Assembly (NCBI GenBank): GCA_036924255.1
Contig: JAUPFN010000001.1
Span: 31,181,727-31,245,726 of the forward strand
Reading direction: 5' to 3'
DNA: 64,000 nt
Source: Apodemia mormo
Lineage: Eukaryota > Arthropoda > Insecta > Lepidoptera > Riodinidae
Shown piece by piece: positions 1 to 13,200 of this stretch (the stretch's first letter is position 1; the number at the start of each line of letters is the position of its first letter). The translations under genes were made by a program, and so were the position numbers. The notes beneath the pieces were generated by a model. It made no database searches and was not told the origin of the DNA. It was given only the letters and a program-made list of their open reading frames with translations.

Positions 1-509
1 ATCGTTGTAAACCGGGAATCTATTGACGTTCAACTCACTCTACCTGCCCACAAGAAACTGTCGCGATGATACATTTTATACTACAATTCAATTCAATACA
101 TTATAATTGTTCCTTGTCTTGTAATCACTAGTAGCTTGTTTCTTGCGATAACCAGAATAAAAGCCACCATGCTCATGAGGCACAACAGAGTTAACACACC
201 AGTAGACGCTGAGCAACTACTGAGATTTCAATTTTGGAGGCTATCATTGTAGATACCCCAATAATACTTTCGTAGGACCCGGTGATCGAACCCGGCACGT
301 CAATCAAAAATTACTCATGGAAAAAATTAGATACGCAAATAAAGTTTCAATTTCTCCCATTATAGCCAATTATTGCGCGTATTAGCACGAACATGAGTAA
401 ATCGTAAGTAAAAAAGAGAGGTTAGCAATATTTATCTAAACTTCATTTAAACTCTGGCAAATAATTTAATTTAAAACTTTATAAGCCATTATAGTCTTAT
501 AATCGGTAA
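1..509. other. IDH intron, left edge
   Basis: AT-rich intron sequence left of the donor at 510-515. A short stretch around 270-297 (GGTGATCGAACCCGGC) looks like a degenerate SINE B-box region. No exon of the remaining IDH gene is recognisable here. Confidence 0.5.
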
Positions 510-515
510 ACTTAC

Positions 516-715
516 TTTTCCAGGTTTAGGCACCACAAAATCTGTTGCTTTGTACTGATCGCCATGAGCGTGCCTGCCAATTACAATTGCATTCGTCCAT
601 CCTGCAACTACGCGTGGAATGCTTTTACATAAAATGGGCTCACGGAATACTGTACCTCCCAAAATGTTACGAATTGTTCCATTTGGACTGAGCCACATCT
701 TCTTTAACTTAAATT
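516..715 (-). CDS. IDH coding exon 4 (substrate-binding motifs)
   Basis: 200 bp, completing codon 111 and running to codon 177 in phase 0; acceptor CAG at 716-718, donor GTAAGT at 510-515. Carries SPNGTIRNILGGTVFREP and IGRHAHGDQYKATDF with every isocitrate-contacting Ser/Asn/Arg present, so the coding sequence looks functional. The next exon must lie beyond the left edge. Confidence 0.95.
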
Positions 716-3700
716 CTGAAAAAAAATCCAATAAATATTTATGTTATTTAAAAGCCGTGCATTGTTTGTATATTACGAGTATAACGAACATGAAATGAAT
801 GTAATGTGTGTAATGTTAATTTTTATATATAACGAGCATCGGGGAGATGTTCATATTAATATATACTAGCTGTTACTCGCGACTTCGTTCGCGTAACCCA
901 AAATCATAACTTCATTTTGCTCAATCGATTAAAAATGTAGTCTATGTCACCCTTGGATAGTGTAGCTTTCTAAAGATGAAAGAAATTTGGAAATCGTTCA
1001 AGTAGTTAGAGTTAAATCGTAACAAACGAAAAAATCCCAAATCTTTCCTTTTTATGGTTCCGAAGTTTACTAGGAACTACATTCGCTAAGTCCGTCCGTC
1101 CGTCCGCACTTTAGCTCAGAAATATTTAGTACTAGAAAGCCGTAATTTGCCATGAATTTATTACATTAGTCACGACAAAAAAGTGGTAAAAATAAAATGT
1201 AAAAAAATATATTTTTAGGGTAGCTCCTGTAGATGTAAAGTGGCGTAATAATTTTTTTTTCGTTCACCCCATATATCGTTGAATAGGTTTTTAAAAAATA
1301 TTTTAGGTTTGTGAAAACAATTTTTCGATTAAAGGACTCGTCGTTTGTGAAATATTAAGCTTTAAAGGTTAAATGTTCCAAAAATTATATCTAGTAATTC
1401 TGTAATGTATGAAACATTAAAAGCCTTCTTCTTGTTATTGTGGTGGGCAACTGCAAATGGACCCTACATTGCGCGTGGCCCGACAAGCACTTAGCCATTT
1501 TTTTTATAATACAGTAATACCCCGAACTTACGCGATGGGAGGGACTGAGCGACAACCGCGTAAGTCGAATTCGCGTAAATCGGGGTATAATTTCCCATAT
1601 AAATACATATAAAATATTTTTGATTAGGACTTTTAAAAATATACGTACAAAGACAAAAAATGTTGTAGACAAAAAATGTTTATTAAGATCTCAAATTATA
1701 CAAATATAAAATCGCCAACCAAATTTATTTTGATATAGTAGGCTTCGTAAAATCTAACAAAGTAGTTGGTCGACTTCATTTTTTTCTCTCGCAAAATTTC
1801 CAAACCCAAAAAACTTTTTTATTCCTTGTTTTGTAGAAGAATTATTACACTCTCATTAGAGTCCATATTTTCTACAATTTGTCTTTCAATTGTCTGAACA
1901 CGTACATTGGCTAAGCAATATTGTGGAGCCACTCAAATAAAAGATGAATAAACGAGATTGAAAATCGCGTAACTCCGGCGGGGTTATCACGTAACTTGCA
2001 ATGAACAATTATCGTAAGTGTTTAATTATTGCAAGACACATAATAGCGTTGTATATTAGTGATAGTCGTTGCCACATGATAATTGTTGGTGCTGTAACAT
2101 CCCAAAAGTGCATCTATTGACAATGAAGCAAATGGTGACGTTTTTGACGATTTTTTCGTTACGTTTAAGAGTCATCGCTGATTGCTGGCGAATTGCAAAT
2201 GTTAGGTGATGCGCCCACGGGTTCGCGTAAGTCGGCGTAGCGTAAGTCGAGGTATTACTGTATTAAGTATTTAAATATAGATTTAGATGTATATGTAAAT
2301 TGTACCTTCATTATGCATTTTTAATGCATATTATATAAATATATTAGGTTTTTGTACTCCTTCACAATGCAAACTTTAACTGTACTACATTTTATATTTA
2401 TCTGTTCGCGTAATTATTGTAAAAAAGGTACAAAGTTTTCCTTCGCGCATTAATGAATAGAAAATTATGGCACAATAAGGTGTTGACATAATCTACTCGT
2501 GATGCAAATCTCAGCCTACTTGGCTGAGATGACAATGTTTGTGCATTGTATCTGCCATAGGAGGCCATAGTTTGAAATATGAGTAAACAAATAATAGACA
2601 TACCTTCAACTCTCTGCTCGTCCGGTGTAATGGTCGCACATTTAATGCCCACATTGTGCTTAAGGATAGCGTGTGCTGCATCTATTGTCACTTGATCGTC
2701 CGTCGCATCACGATGTGGTAATCCGAGATCGTAGTACAAACAATCAAGCTGTAGGAAAATAGAAGAAAGTTAGAAAAAAAAATTTTAAGATATAACCCTA
2801 TTCCCCATATTATATCAGGCCTTTTCTAAAGAATAGTAATTCTGTAACATCTGGACTCAGGCCTAGGTTTGGTAACGGCTAGACTAATTTTATATCATTT
2901 AGGATTAGGCTTGATGTCACTCTCAATTTATAAGGAAAGGTTATTTGAATAAAGTTAAGGTTATTTGAATATCCGCACGTTTTAAATTTACTAGACCATT
3001 GACTTTCGGATTCAGGTTTTGGCTTATCTCGTTGTATAAATACATACGTTTTTTTTTCTTATAGATAGAGGCCACGTACAGACGTGGATTGATTAAGGCA
3101 TCAGTTAGTCTTAATCCGGCACCTCTTTTGACCATCTGTTTTGACTTTTGACCTTCTACTAAGCAATCTATGAAAACAAACCATGGTTATACGTTCACCA
3201 CTATCATAACTACCAGGTGATCATTTCTACATCGTCTCGTCCGGGTGTAATACTGTCACCATTCCCTATTCTAGCCACTGTAACGTCCAGGTTTGTCGCT
3301 ATCGCATTCAGTTTGGAAACATCCCTGCCAGTAATTGGTTCCACAACAAAGTGGTGCGAGGCAAAAAGTGCCGAGAGAAACGCACGGTTGTGAATTTCCA
3401 GACATCGAGATGGTGAGGACAGAATTCCAAATTTTGACGCGATGTCCGATGAAGTAATTCGGCGGCGGGAATTAATCCAAATAACTCGTCGGAACACTCC
3501 CCCATGAAAGATACGATAGAAGACACAGAGTGAACCAACATCTCTGCGCAATGCCAAAGAGTCAAGCCATTTCGAAATAGCCAGGTCGTCAAAGATTCGA
3601 ACCGCTCTACGCTGAATGCGATCAAGAGGATGGAGCTGGTACTGAGGAGCTCCAGCCGTGAGATGAGAACAGTTCTCCATGTGGGGCCGAATTTGAGCCT

Positions 3701-6700
3701 TATAAAGTTGAAGGCAATGGGCCGGCAAGAAGTACTGTCTCGCTCTGCTGAGCACACCGAGCTTTTTGGAGGCTAATTTAGCCTTATCTTCCAAATGACC
3801 GCGAAACTGAACGTAATTCGATATATCGACTATTTCATACGGAGAGCAACGCAACGTTAACATCTTTTTGTTATAGATACGAAATATATATTTCCACGAG
3901 ATGAGCCTTTTACCTGTTTATCTTTTAATATAGGTAAATCCAGTGATCAGATGTACCTAACATCAACGACACTGCTGTGTTCCAATTCTAGGTATGCGAG
4001 ACCGTCAAAAAGGATACATGTTTTCCCCCGTGTTGGTTCCGGGCTCTTTTGAAGAATAGACCAACTGCCGTTCTACCAGGCATGTCGTAAAAGGCGACCG
4101 ATTGGCTATGCAAGCCACTAACACCGTGGCTACTAGGTGGTAGAGTTCTGCATTGGCTCGCCCGGGTCTGGTACCACCGCCTTACCTATTCCTGCCGCAA
4201 TAACGTCAGCGCTTGTCACTGTCGTATTCCGGTTTGGAGGGTAAGGTAGCCGGTAAACTTATGCATGTGGCATTAGACCTCGCCACAAGATAGCAACGCA
4301 CAATTAACACCTTTGGTGTCTATAGGCGATGGTTGTCTCTTTCCATCAGGAGACCCATCTGCTTGTTTGCTATCTTATGATATAAAAAAAAAAAATGTCC
4401 TCTGTGGTCTAATGGTCCAGCTTTGGAGTTGACCACATGAGGTCTCGGGTTCGATTCCCGGGACGGGCAATTTAAAAAAAAAAGTGTTTTTTCAGTTTTC
4501 TGAGAAACACAAAGTTGCCCGGGATTGGAAAGTGCCCGGTTGGCGATAGGCTTGCCACCTATCACATTGTGGGACCAAGTATCTTCGGCTAATCGTGGGC
4601 GCACTTGTTGTACCTCTGCCTACCCCTTCGGGGATATGGGCGTGAAGATACTACTAAAATGTCGTTTTATATTTGAGCTATGAATATTATATATGTATTA
4701 TTTAACGCAACTTAAATCCTAAACATATACATTATACATATAGGTATATAAAATTCTTCTCACGGCTGGACGAATTTTTTTTGTATACATACTCCACTCC
4801 AGGTTCTCGAAGAAACAAGGACTCTGCTTTTTTAGCGAAATACATACTTGTTTGGATCTTTGTTTTGCCTTTATTATGATGTAACATAATATATTAGTGT
4901 CATTTCCTTTGACGAGCAAGAAGTGTAGATTAGATTGGGTTTAAACTTTTATGGAAGTACATCTATGATTGACATTTTAATACTTTAACTTTGATTAATC
5001 TTGATCGATTGCTTTAATCAGGGCTTTTAACATTATACATTCAAGCCCCTTTTGCTATGGGCGTGGCTTTACTCGAGAGTAAATGGTGACATTCTGCTAC
5101 GCCCGTCGCTACCGTGCTTTATATGCAAATCGGTTTTTTGAAAATAACAATACCAATTAGCTAAAACGTTACTACAGCCATACAGGAGGCGAGCATAGTG
5201 CAAACTTTAAACTGATAGCTTTAAAAAAGTTGGGGTATTAGAATTACTAACAGCTTAGCTATGTACAGTCTCCTATGAGATATGATGAACTTTTACATGT
5301 ATACTCGTAGATAAAATTCTAATGATGATGACTACAAATGAAGAATAAAAAATGTCACATAATTTTGTATGCCACTATATGGTGAAAATAGGACACCGAA
5401 TTTATTAATACGTCTATTATTACTATGTACTCTATTTTGAGCAAATAAATGATGATGATGATTATATTATTATTATTATTATAGAGATTGTTATCACATA
5501 CATTGAATTTTGTTTTTTTTTTTTGATATAAATAAAATTAAATCAAATTATTTTATAATAAAAAGAATGTTTTTTTTTTTCGATAGGGAGGCGCTTGAGC
5601 ACGATCTCGCCTGATGGTAGGCTAAGATGCAGCCTAAGCTGGAACGCGCTTCCCTAGAAGGTACCTGTTCACTCTTCTCTTGAAGATCCCTAGATTGTAC
5701 TCCTCGGGGAACACAGACTCAGGAAACATGTTCCAGTCCCTTGCGGTTCGAATGAAGAATGTCGAGTCGAACCTCTTTGTCCGGGGGTACGTGGAACGTC
5801 CACAATATTACGGCGATGCCTAGAATCTGTGCACCTCGACGATCGATAGAAAAACGGGGATGGCGGAATCAAGTCGTGCAATTCCGCAGTGCACTCTCCA
5901 AAGTGTATGTGATAAAAAACCGATAAACTAGGCCCTCTACGGCGATGAGCGAGGCTCTGGAGTTTTTTGCCAGATCATCATCGTTTATGAGCCTCGTAAC
6001 ATGCCTCGATATCGCCTCAAGTGTCTACAGCTCGTATTTGGCGGATCCATTCCAGAGGTGAGAGCAGTATTCCATACATGAACGAACTTGTGCTTGATAA
6101 AGGTTGAGCAACTGACCCGGGCTGAAATAAGACTCACCTTCGCCAGAATATGAAGCTTTTTTGAGGCAACTTGGGCTTTAGATTCGATGTACGAACCAAA
6201 CTTGAGAGTGGGCGTTAAGGTGATACCAAGAATATCGAGGTGGTCAGTTATCAGCACGGACGGAATGGGCTCCGTTTAGCGGAGCCCATTCCGTCCGTAA
6301 TAGACACGCCTGGGTCTTAGTCGCATTAAACTTGAGCAGACTGGCATCGCCCCAAGCGGAGACTGCCTGTAAAGACAGGTTCAAACGATCGACAGTCGCC
6401 TTCCTGATAGACCGGATCCGTGCTGTACTGGTCCACGCGCTGGATGCGTAACTTTCCACAACAGTGCTATCGTCTGCATACCCATAGATACCAGGCTTCA
6501 GCTGGTTGTTAATGTGTAGCAAGAATAGAGTTGCGGAGAGAACTGATCCCTGAGGGACTCCGACATTTATTGTCGTTTGGTCGGACGAGCAGCCGTCGAT
6601 GACTACTCTAATCGACTGGCCACCCAGAAAATCTGAGATCCAGGCGCAGAGACCAGTAAGCAGACCATACCATGGAAGCTTGCTAATAAGATTATCATGC

Positions 6701-9700
6701 AAGACCCTGTCAAAAGCCTTCGAGATATCAAGGGAGACAGCTAGTACTTCACCATGATTCTCGATGGCCGCACTCAAGACATAGGTGGCATACGCTAGAA
6801 GATCCCCAGTAGGCCGATTTCGGCGAAACCCGTATTGGCGGTCACTGAGTAGATCGTTCGCTTCTAGGTGTGCCATTAGCCTGTTGTTCAGTACACGCTC
6901 CATAGTCTTGCAGAGTATGGACGTGACTGAAATTAGTCTATAGTTGCAGGAGTCGGCACGACTGCCTTTTTTGGGCACAGACTACACGTGGCAAACTTCC
7001 ATGATTTCGGTACTTTTCCATTCGTCATCGAAAGGCGAAAGAGGCGTGTCAACACATGAGCGAGTTCAGGTGCACAGGTTTTGAGTACTATGGCTGGAAT
7101 GTTTGTTTTTTTTTTTAAATTTATGATGAGTTAAATGAATTGCATTAATATCATATTTATATTTTAATATAACTGTGCTAATTATCTAACATTTTATTTT
7201 GAATTCATTAGATATTAAAATTATTTATCATTATTATTTATAAATTTTAAAGTCTGTAAGTACTCTACTTTTCTGATATTAATTAGTAATTCATCATAAT
7301 TTCAAATGAATTATTACATCTAAAACCTATATTAAAAAATATTTGATTAAAATTATTTAATGCTTTATTGTACACTTAATGAAAAATACACACGAAAAAG
7401 GATAACAAAAATTGCACAAAATGTGAGCTTATCTCTACTGGCGGAGATTTCTTCCAGCTCACCCGAAATGTGGAGTAGGGACTAATACATTTTATTTTTA
7501 AAATTAAAATTACGTTAGATGTTTGAAATATTAGGAGATAAATAAAAACCTTAAGAAAATTTTTTGATAGTAGGTAAGGCAAAATAGGATGAACTGTACA
7601 GTGAGTAAAAAAACCCTGGCCGTTCTTCAAAGGCATTATTTAGCAGCTTGGAGCTACAATCATGTATATGTTATTATTCCTCAAGTTTAGTACCTAAAAT
7701 GGGTCTCTTTAAAATACGATATTTATTTAAAAAAAAACAAACTAATGTCATTGACATACCCAAATACCCATTTCAGGTCGGACTGGGTTTTTTTACAGAT
7801 TGTATAATTGTAAAAACAAGATATGTAATCCTATTTAAGCAGTAAATTATTGATTGACTGAGATCCAGAACCGGCTTACTAAGCTGCGGTGGAATTTTTA
7901 ATAATAAAGAAAACGCCAGAATATGTCGTGTGCATATTTTGTAGACCTAAATTCCTAAGTCCTAAACAAATATATACTAAGAATTTCTTATTTTCACTTA
8001 ATATCATACATATATTGATACTCGGCAGCCTAAAAATAATTTCGAAGCAAGTACCTATTTGAATAGCTAGCAAAAGCACATTTTGCAACTAGCATTTTGT
8101 ATCAATGGACAAGTTTTAGATCCTTGTCAAACTAGTTCGTGTTAGATATTAATACATTTAATATTGCAATTAAAATAAGTTTTGCTCATGCCACGTACGT
8201 ACGTACCATCATAATGTGACATTATTTTTAACACTAAAATGGAACTTTGAAGCTTTATTTTGGTATTCATTAATTTTATTATTAACTTAGGCAGTTACCT
8301 AATACAAAAAGAGACAACGTGTTAAATCTTAAAAATAGTAGGAGAATATAAATCTAGGTGAACAATCTTAAATATTTAAAACTATATATTATATAATTGA
8401 GATTCCCACAACAAGCTCTTTAATTTGACCATATCACATGACATAGTTTGCAACTGCCATTTGTAAAAAATGGGAATATAAACAATAAAAAGAATTGCTT
8501 ACAATAATGGCTATGATCCAAGATTGGTAACTACAATACAAAAAAGAAACAAACCATCTGTTGATTATTATATTCGGCCTATGTCACCAAAGATCCAAAC
8601 AAGCGAAAAACTTGTGTTAAAATATCCTATCTGGGCAGAATTTCACACGCCACTGTACGGTCATTGAAGGATAATAAATCTTTGTACAAGTTAATCACAA
8701 ACAAAAAATACCACGTAGGCTTAAAAGTGGCGGCTACATGTTAAAGTGCTAAGATTATGACGCGACATACGTGGAACAGACCGGAAGATATTTTGACGCT
8801 AAAATAAAAGAACATACCAGAAATTGGCGTTTGGGAAAGGGAGAGTCGTCCTTTGCACAGCATTTATTAAAAGAACGCCACAAATTTGATTTCTCAAATA
8901 ATGTGACGGTTTTACATGTAAGTGACAAAGGCCGAAAACTTAATGCCTTAGAGCCAGCCCACACGGCGCGTTGCGTCGACGCAACGCAAATAATTTGACG
9001 CATAGCCGGCCACACAGGCGTTGCGACACCGCAGCGTTATTACAACGCAGTAATAATGTTCCGACGCAGCGGCGACGCACAGTTGCGGCAAGTATTTTAT
9101 AAAAAGATCGCATCAATCTATAGCAAGCATGGATTGGAAAAGACGTCTGGCATTGCTTCTATTTCGACGTCACCGCAAATAAAACTGAATACAAAATACG
9201 TAAAAAATGATATGGGCTTACGTGTATCCCTCCTATCAACGCACAAGCAACTGAGCGTTGCCGTTCCGTCGTCACACCCCCGCCCGTTTCGTCTCGGGGG
9301 CTACAGTTCCGTCATGTGTGCGTTGCGTCTTCGGCGCAGCACACCGTGTGTACACTACGATTATTTGTATGTAAAACGACGCAACTGCAGCGCTGCGTCG
9401 ACACAACGGAGACGCAACGCGCCGTGTGGACTGGCTCTTAGGACCAGCCCACAAGGCACGTTGCGTCGACGCAACGCAAATATTTTGACGCAGTGCCTGG
9501 CCACAGAGGCAATGCGCCACCGCAGCGTTACTACAACGCAGTCATAACATTCCGTTGTTGCAGCGGCGACGCACAATTACGACATTAATGATTTGTTATT
9601 AGCGTTGTGTAGTAGTAGTAGTAATGGAGATGTGTTAAACTCAGTCATCTTAAACTCAGACGCATCAGATGGTTGGTAAGATCTGAATTATGTATAATGC

Positions 9701-10205
9701 AAGAAGCTCGCCTTTGAATTCGGTAAAATGAAAGAATTTTAAACGTAGAATGCAACAAGCCCTATGTGTGGGATAGAGAAAATGTTCCAAAATTTCTAAA
9801 GGAACCAAGTTTAAAGTGATTTTTTGGCACTGAATGCGCACACCTGTGCTTTTGATTTCAGTGATGTCCACGATGTTGGCCTTCCCGTAACAGCCATAGT
9901 GTAAAACTTCGGGGTCTTTTATGCGGTGGCCACCATAGCATTAAAAATCTCACGCTCATCACGCTTAAAAAACCCCAAATGGCTTTCATAATTCTTACAT
10001 AACTGTCACACTATAATTTTCATTACTTATCACAAATCAAATAATTACAACGTAATTGAAACTGATAATAAACTTCTTATCAATATCAAAACTATAGTGC
10101 GCACGGAACTAGTTGGCCGCGCCTTACGTATTACGTATTACGTATGGCGCGGCCAACTAGTTCCACGCGCACTATCCATACTAATATTATAAATGCGAAA
10201 GTAAC

Positions 10206-10242
<37 letters not shown>

Positions 10243-13200
10243 TACGCTTTCACGCTTAAACCACTGGACCGATTTTGATGAAATTTGGCATAAACATAGA
10301 TAAGAGGTCGAGAACGGACATAGGCTACTTTTTATCGCGGGAAAATATTTCGTTCCCACAGGAAATAAAATTAATCGAAAGAAAGCAGAGCATAAAGCGT
10401 AACGTAGAACACATTAACTAGATGGCGCTGCACGAAAATACATCGCGCTAACGTATTGAAACACATATACATGTAATTAAATTGTTGAGTTTAGAATTAT
10501 CTTTATTATGATACTAGCTGTGCTCGCGACTTCGTTCGCGTGGAAAAAATTCTAAAATAAAAACCCGCATAGATCCCGTTCCCATGGGATTTCCGGGATA
10601 TTCAGTGGTTTGGCCGTGAAAGCGTAACAGACAGAGTTACTTTCGCCTTTATAATATTAGTATGGATGATATGATATGATACGAGTATTTTAACGTTTGT
10701 TTGTTCATTGAATGCGCTAAATGCTAATTCCTGGAACTACAAGTCGGATTGAAAAAAAAATTATGTGTATGTTTAATGATAACTACATTCATGAGGATTA
10801 CGTTACAATTATTATTAGCGTAGTTAAAATATCGATATTTGTAAAATAAGTCGGAAGAAAAAGCGGTATCGAACGGTTGTATCCGCGTGCGCTTGCTGGC
10901 GTAATGCTTACTTACACGTAAGTACAATGTACTACAAATATATTGGTTTTTAGTAGATGCACAAAAAAGTCCGCGACACTATATATATATATATCTCTTA
11001 TAACAACAACACAATAAGGAATTTTGAGTCGAAAAATTATAGAAAATTAATAGATGAATTTTAATCCTTATCATATTAATCCTTACTAACGAAAAGTACT
11101 TCATCAACACGAAGATCTTAGGAAGACAAACTTTGGCTCTTATACCACGTTATTTAGATGCATAGTTTAAAAAAAATGTAAAACGAAAATAACTCAACAT
11201 ACCTAGGTACTATCTAGGTATTAACCGAAAGGCTGTGTGCAGTGTGCACGATGCGGCGCACTACTCTGACCGCCGAACGAGAACAGAACATTGCCGAGAA
11301 GAGCCGAACTGTGAGAGCGTTGGCTTTACTATACTTTTTAAGGTTCCATACTCAAAGTTTAAAACGGGACCCCATTACTAAGACACCACTGTCCGTCCGT
11401 GCGTTTGTACGTCTATCTATCTGTCCGTCACCAGGCTGTATCTCATGAACCATGATAGTTGAAATTTTCACAGATGATGTAGGTATTTATGTTGCCTTTT
11501 ATTTATATATCATAACTAAAACTAAAAAAAAGAATAAAATAAATATTTAAGGGTGACCACCATACAACAAACGTGTTTTTTTGCATAAACTCCCTTTTGC
11601 ATTTGCATAAAATCACTTTAAAAATAAATAATTAAAATAAAATAAATATTAAGAAGGCTCCATTCAACAAACGTGATTGTTTGCCGTTTTTTTATAGATT
11701 ATGGTACGGAACCCTTAATGCGCGAGTTCGACTCGCAATTAGCCGGTTTTTTTAAGGTACATGAGTGGAATCATATACCTTTAACCTCTGCGGCCCGCGC
11801 GGAGTAGACATGTGACCGGCTCCTTTCGCAATAGACTTCTTTGATACGGAACGTTGGATTTTCCTTCTTTGAAAAAAATCACTTTACTTTGTAGTAGTTG
11901 AATATTCGATCTATTTTGTGTATTTTATGGTGTTGTTGAGGGATACATGATCGTTCGCTTTGGCCTGATATGTGTCTAATTCGTTAGTAAGTAGGTGTAA
12001 GTACTGTATTTGTATAGCTACTTAATAAGGATTTGTAGTTATGATATTATTAAATCTTGCTTTAAATCTTCCCCATTGTGGAAAACTGTTTAATTTTTGA
12101 AGCTGTAGGTATACCAACATGAGCAATCATTTAGGTAGAAGAAGCACAAATTTTCCAAACAAGATCATATTGATTGGTTAGTGGTTACTTAGGGAAAAAT
12201 CCTGAATCAGGCTACAAAAAAATTTTACATAGGTAAAGACCTTCGTGAAATCGTAACCAACATTAAAGACTTGATATTTAAAGTGTACCCGGAATTCGGA
12301 TATGATAGATTTACCAAAAAAAAATCAATTGATGTGTGTAAGGGCAATTTTATCTGCAAGAAATGCAAGCGTTGACGCCATCTATACAAATAAATAAAAT
12401 TGGGGTGTCTGTTTGTAATATTAAAATAACCGTTTTTACTAAATGCATTTGGATGTATACACGGTACGTATACCAAAATAACATTGTTTAGAATTTTTGT
12501 CTGTCTGTCTGTTTGTTCCGGCTAATCTCTGGAACGACTGGACCGATTTTGACGGGACTTTCACTGAAAGATAGCTGATATGATAGCGAGTACCTTAGGC
12601 TATTTTTTTTTATTTTTCCACGCGGACGAAGTCGCGGGCTCAGCTAGTAACTTTATACGCCAATGTCATCTAAGCCTAGTAATAAGTATTGCACGTCACG
12701 TTATCACTCTTACAATGCATACACCGACCTAGTAAACTATAGATAAGCTAAGTCCTGTGTGATAATTCGCGATCCACTTTGCATCGATTGATTTTATTGA
12801 TGTTAATTAAACCAATATACATATTATCACATTAAATCAAGCGCAGCGATTTTTTACTTCTAGAATTATATTATGTACTTAGAAAATATTTGTGTTGCTA
12901 AAATTACATATAATTTTCACGGCTAAAGATAATTCGTTTTCTCCTGATATCTCAAGTTTAAATGTATTGAACACATAACGAACCAGCCTTGTTTCACGCT
13001 TCGGACTGTAAAACCTATAGCTATGCCTAAGTCAAGTGGCAAGTTTTATTTATGCAGAAATAGCACAATTTTTGTTTTTGTTAAATAACTGAATTGCGTT
13101 GCGAAAGTGTTGCGGAACTCTACCACATACTACTCACAATGGTAGTGACACGTATAGCCAACTGTTCGCCTTTTACGACTTGATCGGCAAAAAGGCAGTT

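Noticed and set aside
3308..3757. Overlapping second minus-strand frame over the LINE fragment
   Set aside because: Alternative frame of the 3210-3863 LINE frame; only the latter has jockey/CR1 motifs.
4398..4475. A tRNA gene
   Set aside because: Box A and B are present but the stems are imperfect and the sequence continues into a repeated body found also at 36431; it is a SINE head.
9056..9576. Arg-rich open frames on both strands
   Set aside because: They lie inside the MITE and arise from its GACGCAACGC repeats; opposite-strand frames look equally good and none resembles a protein.
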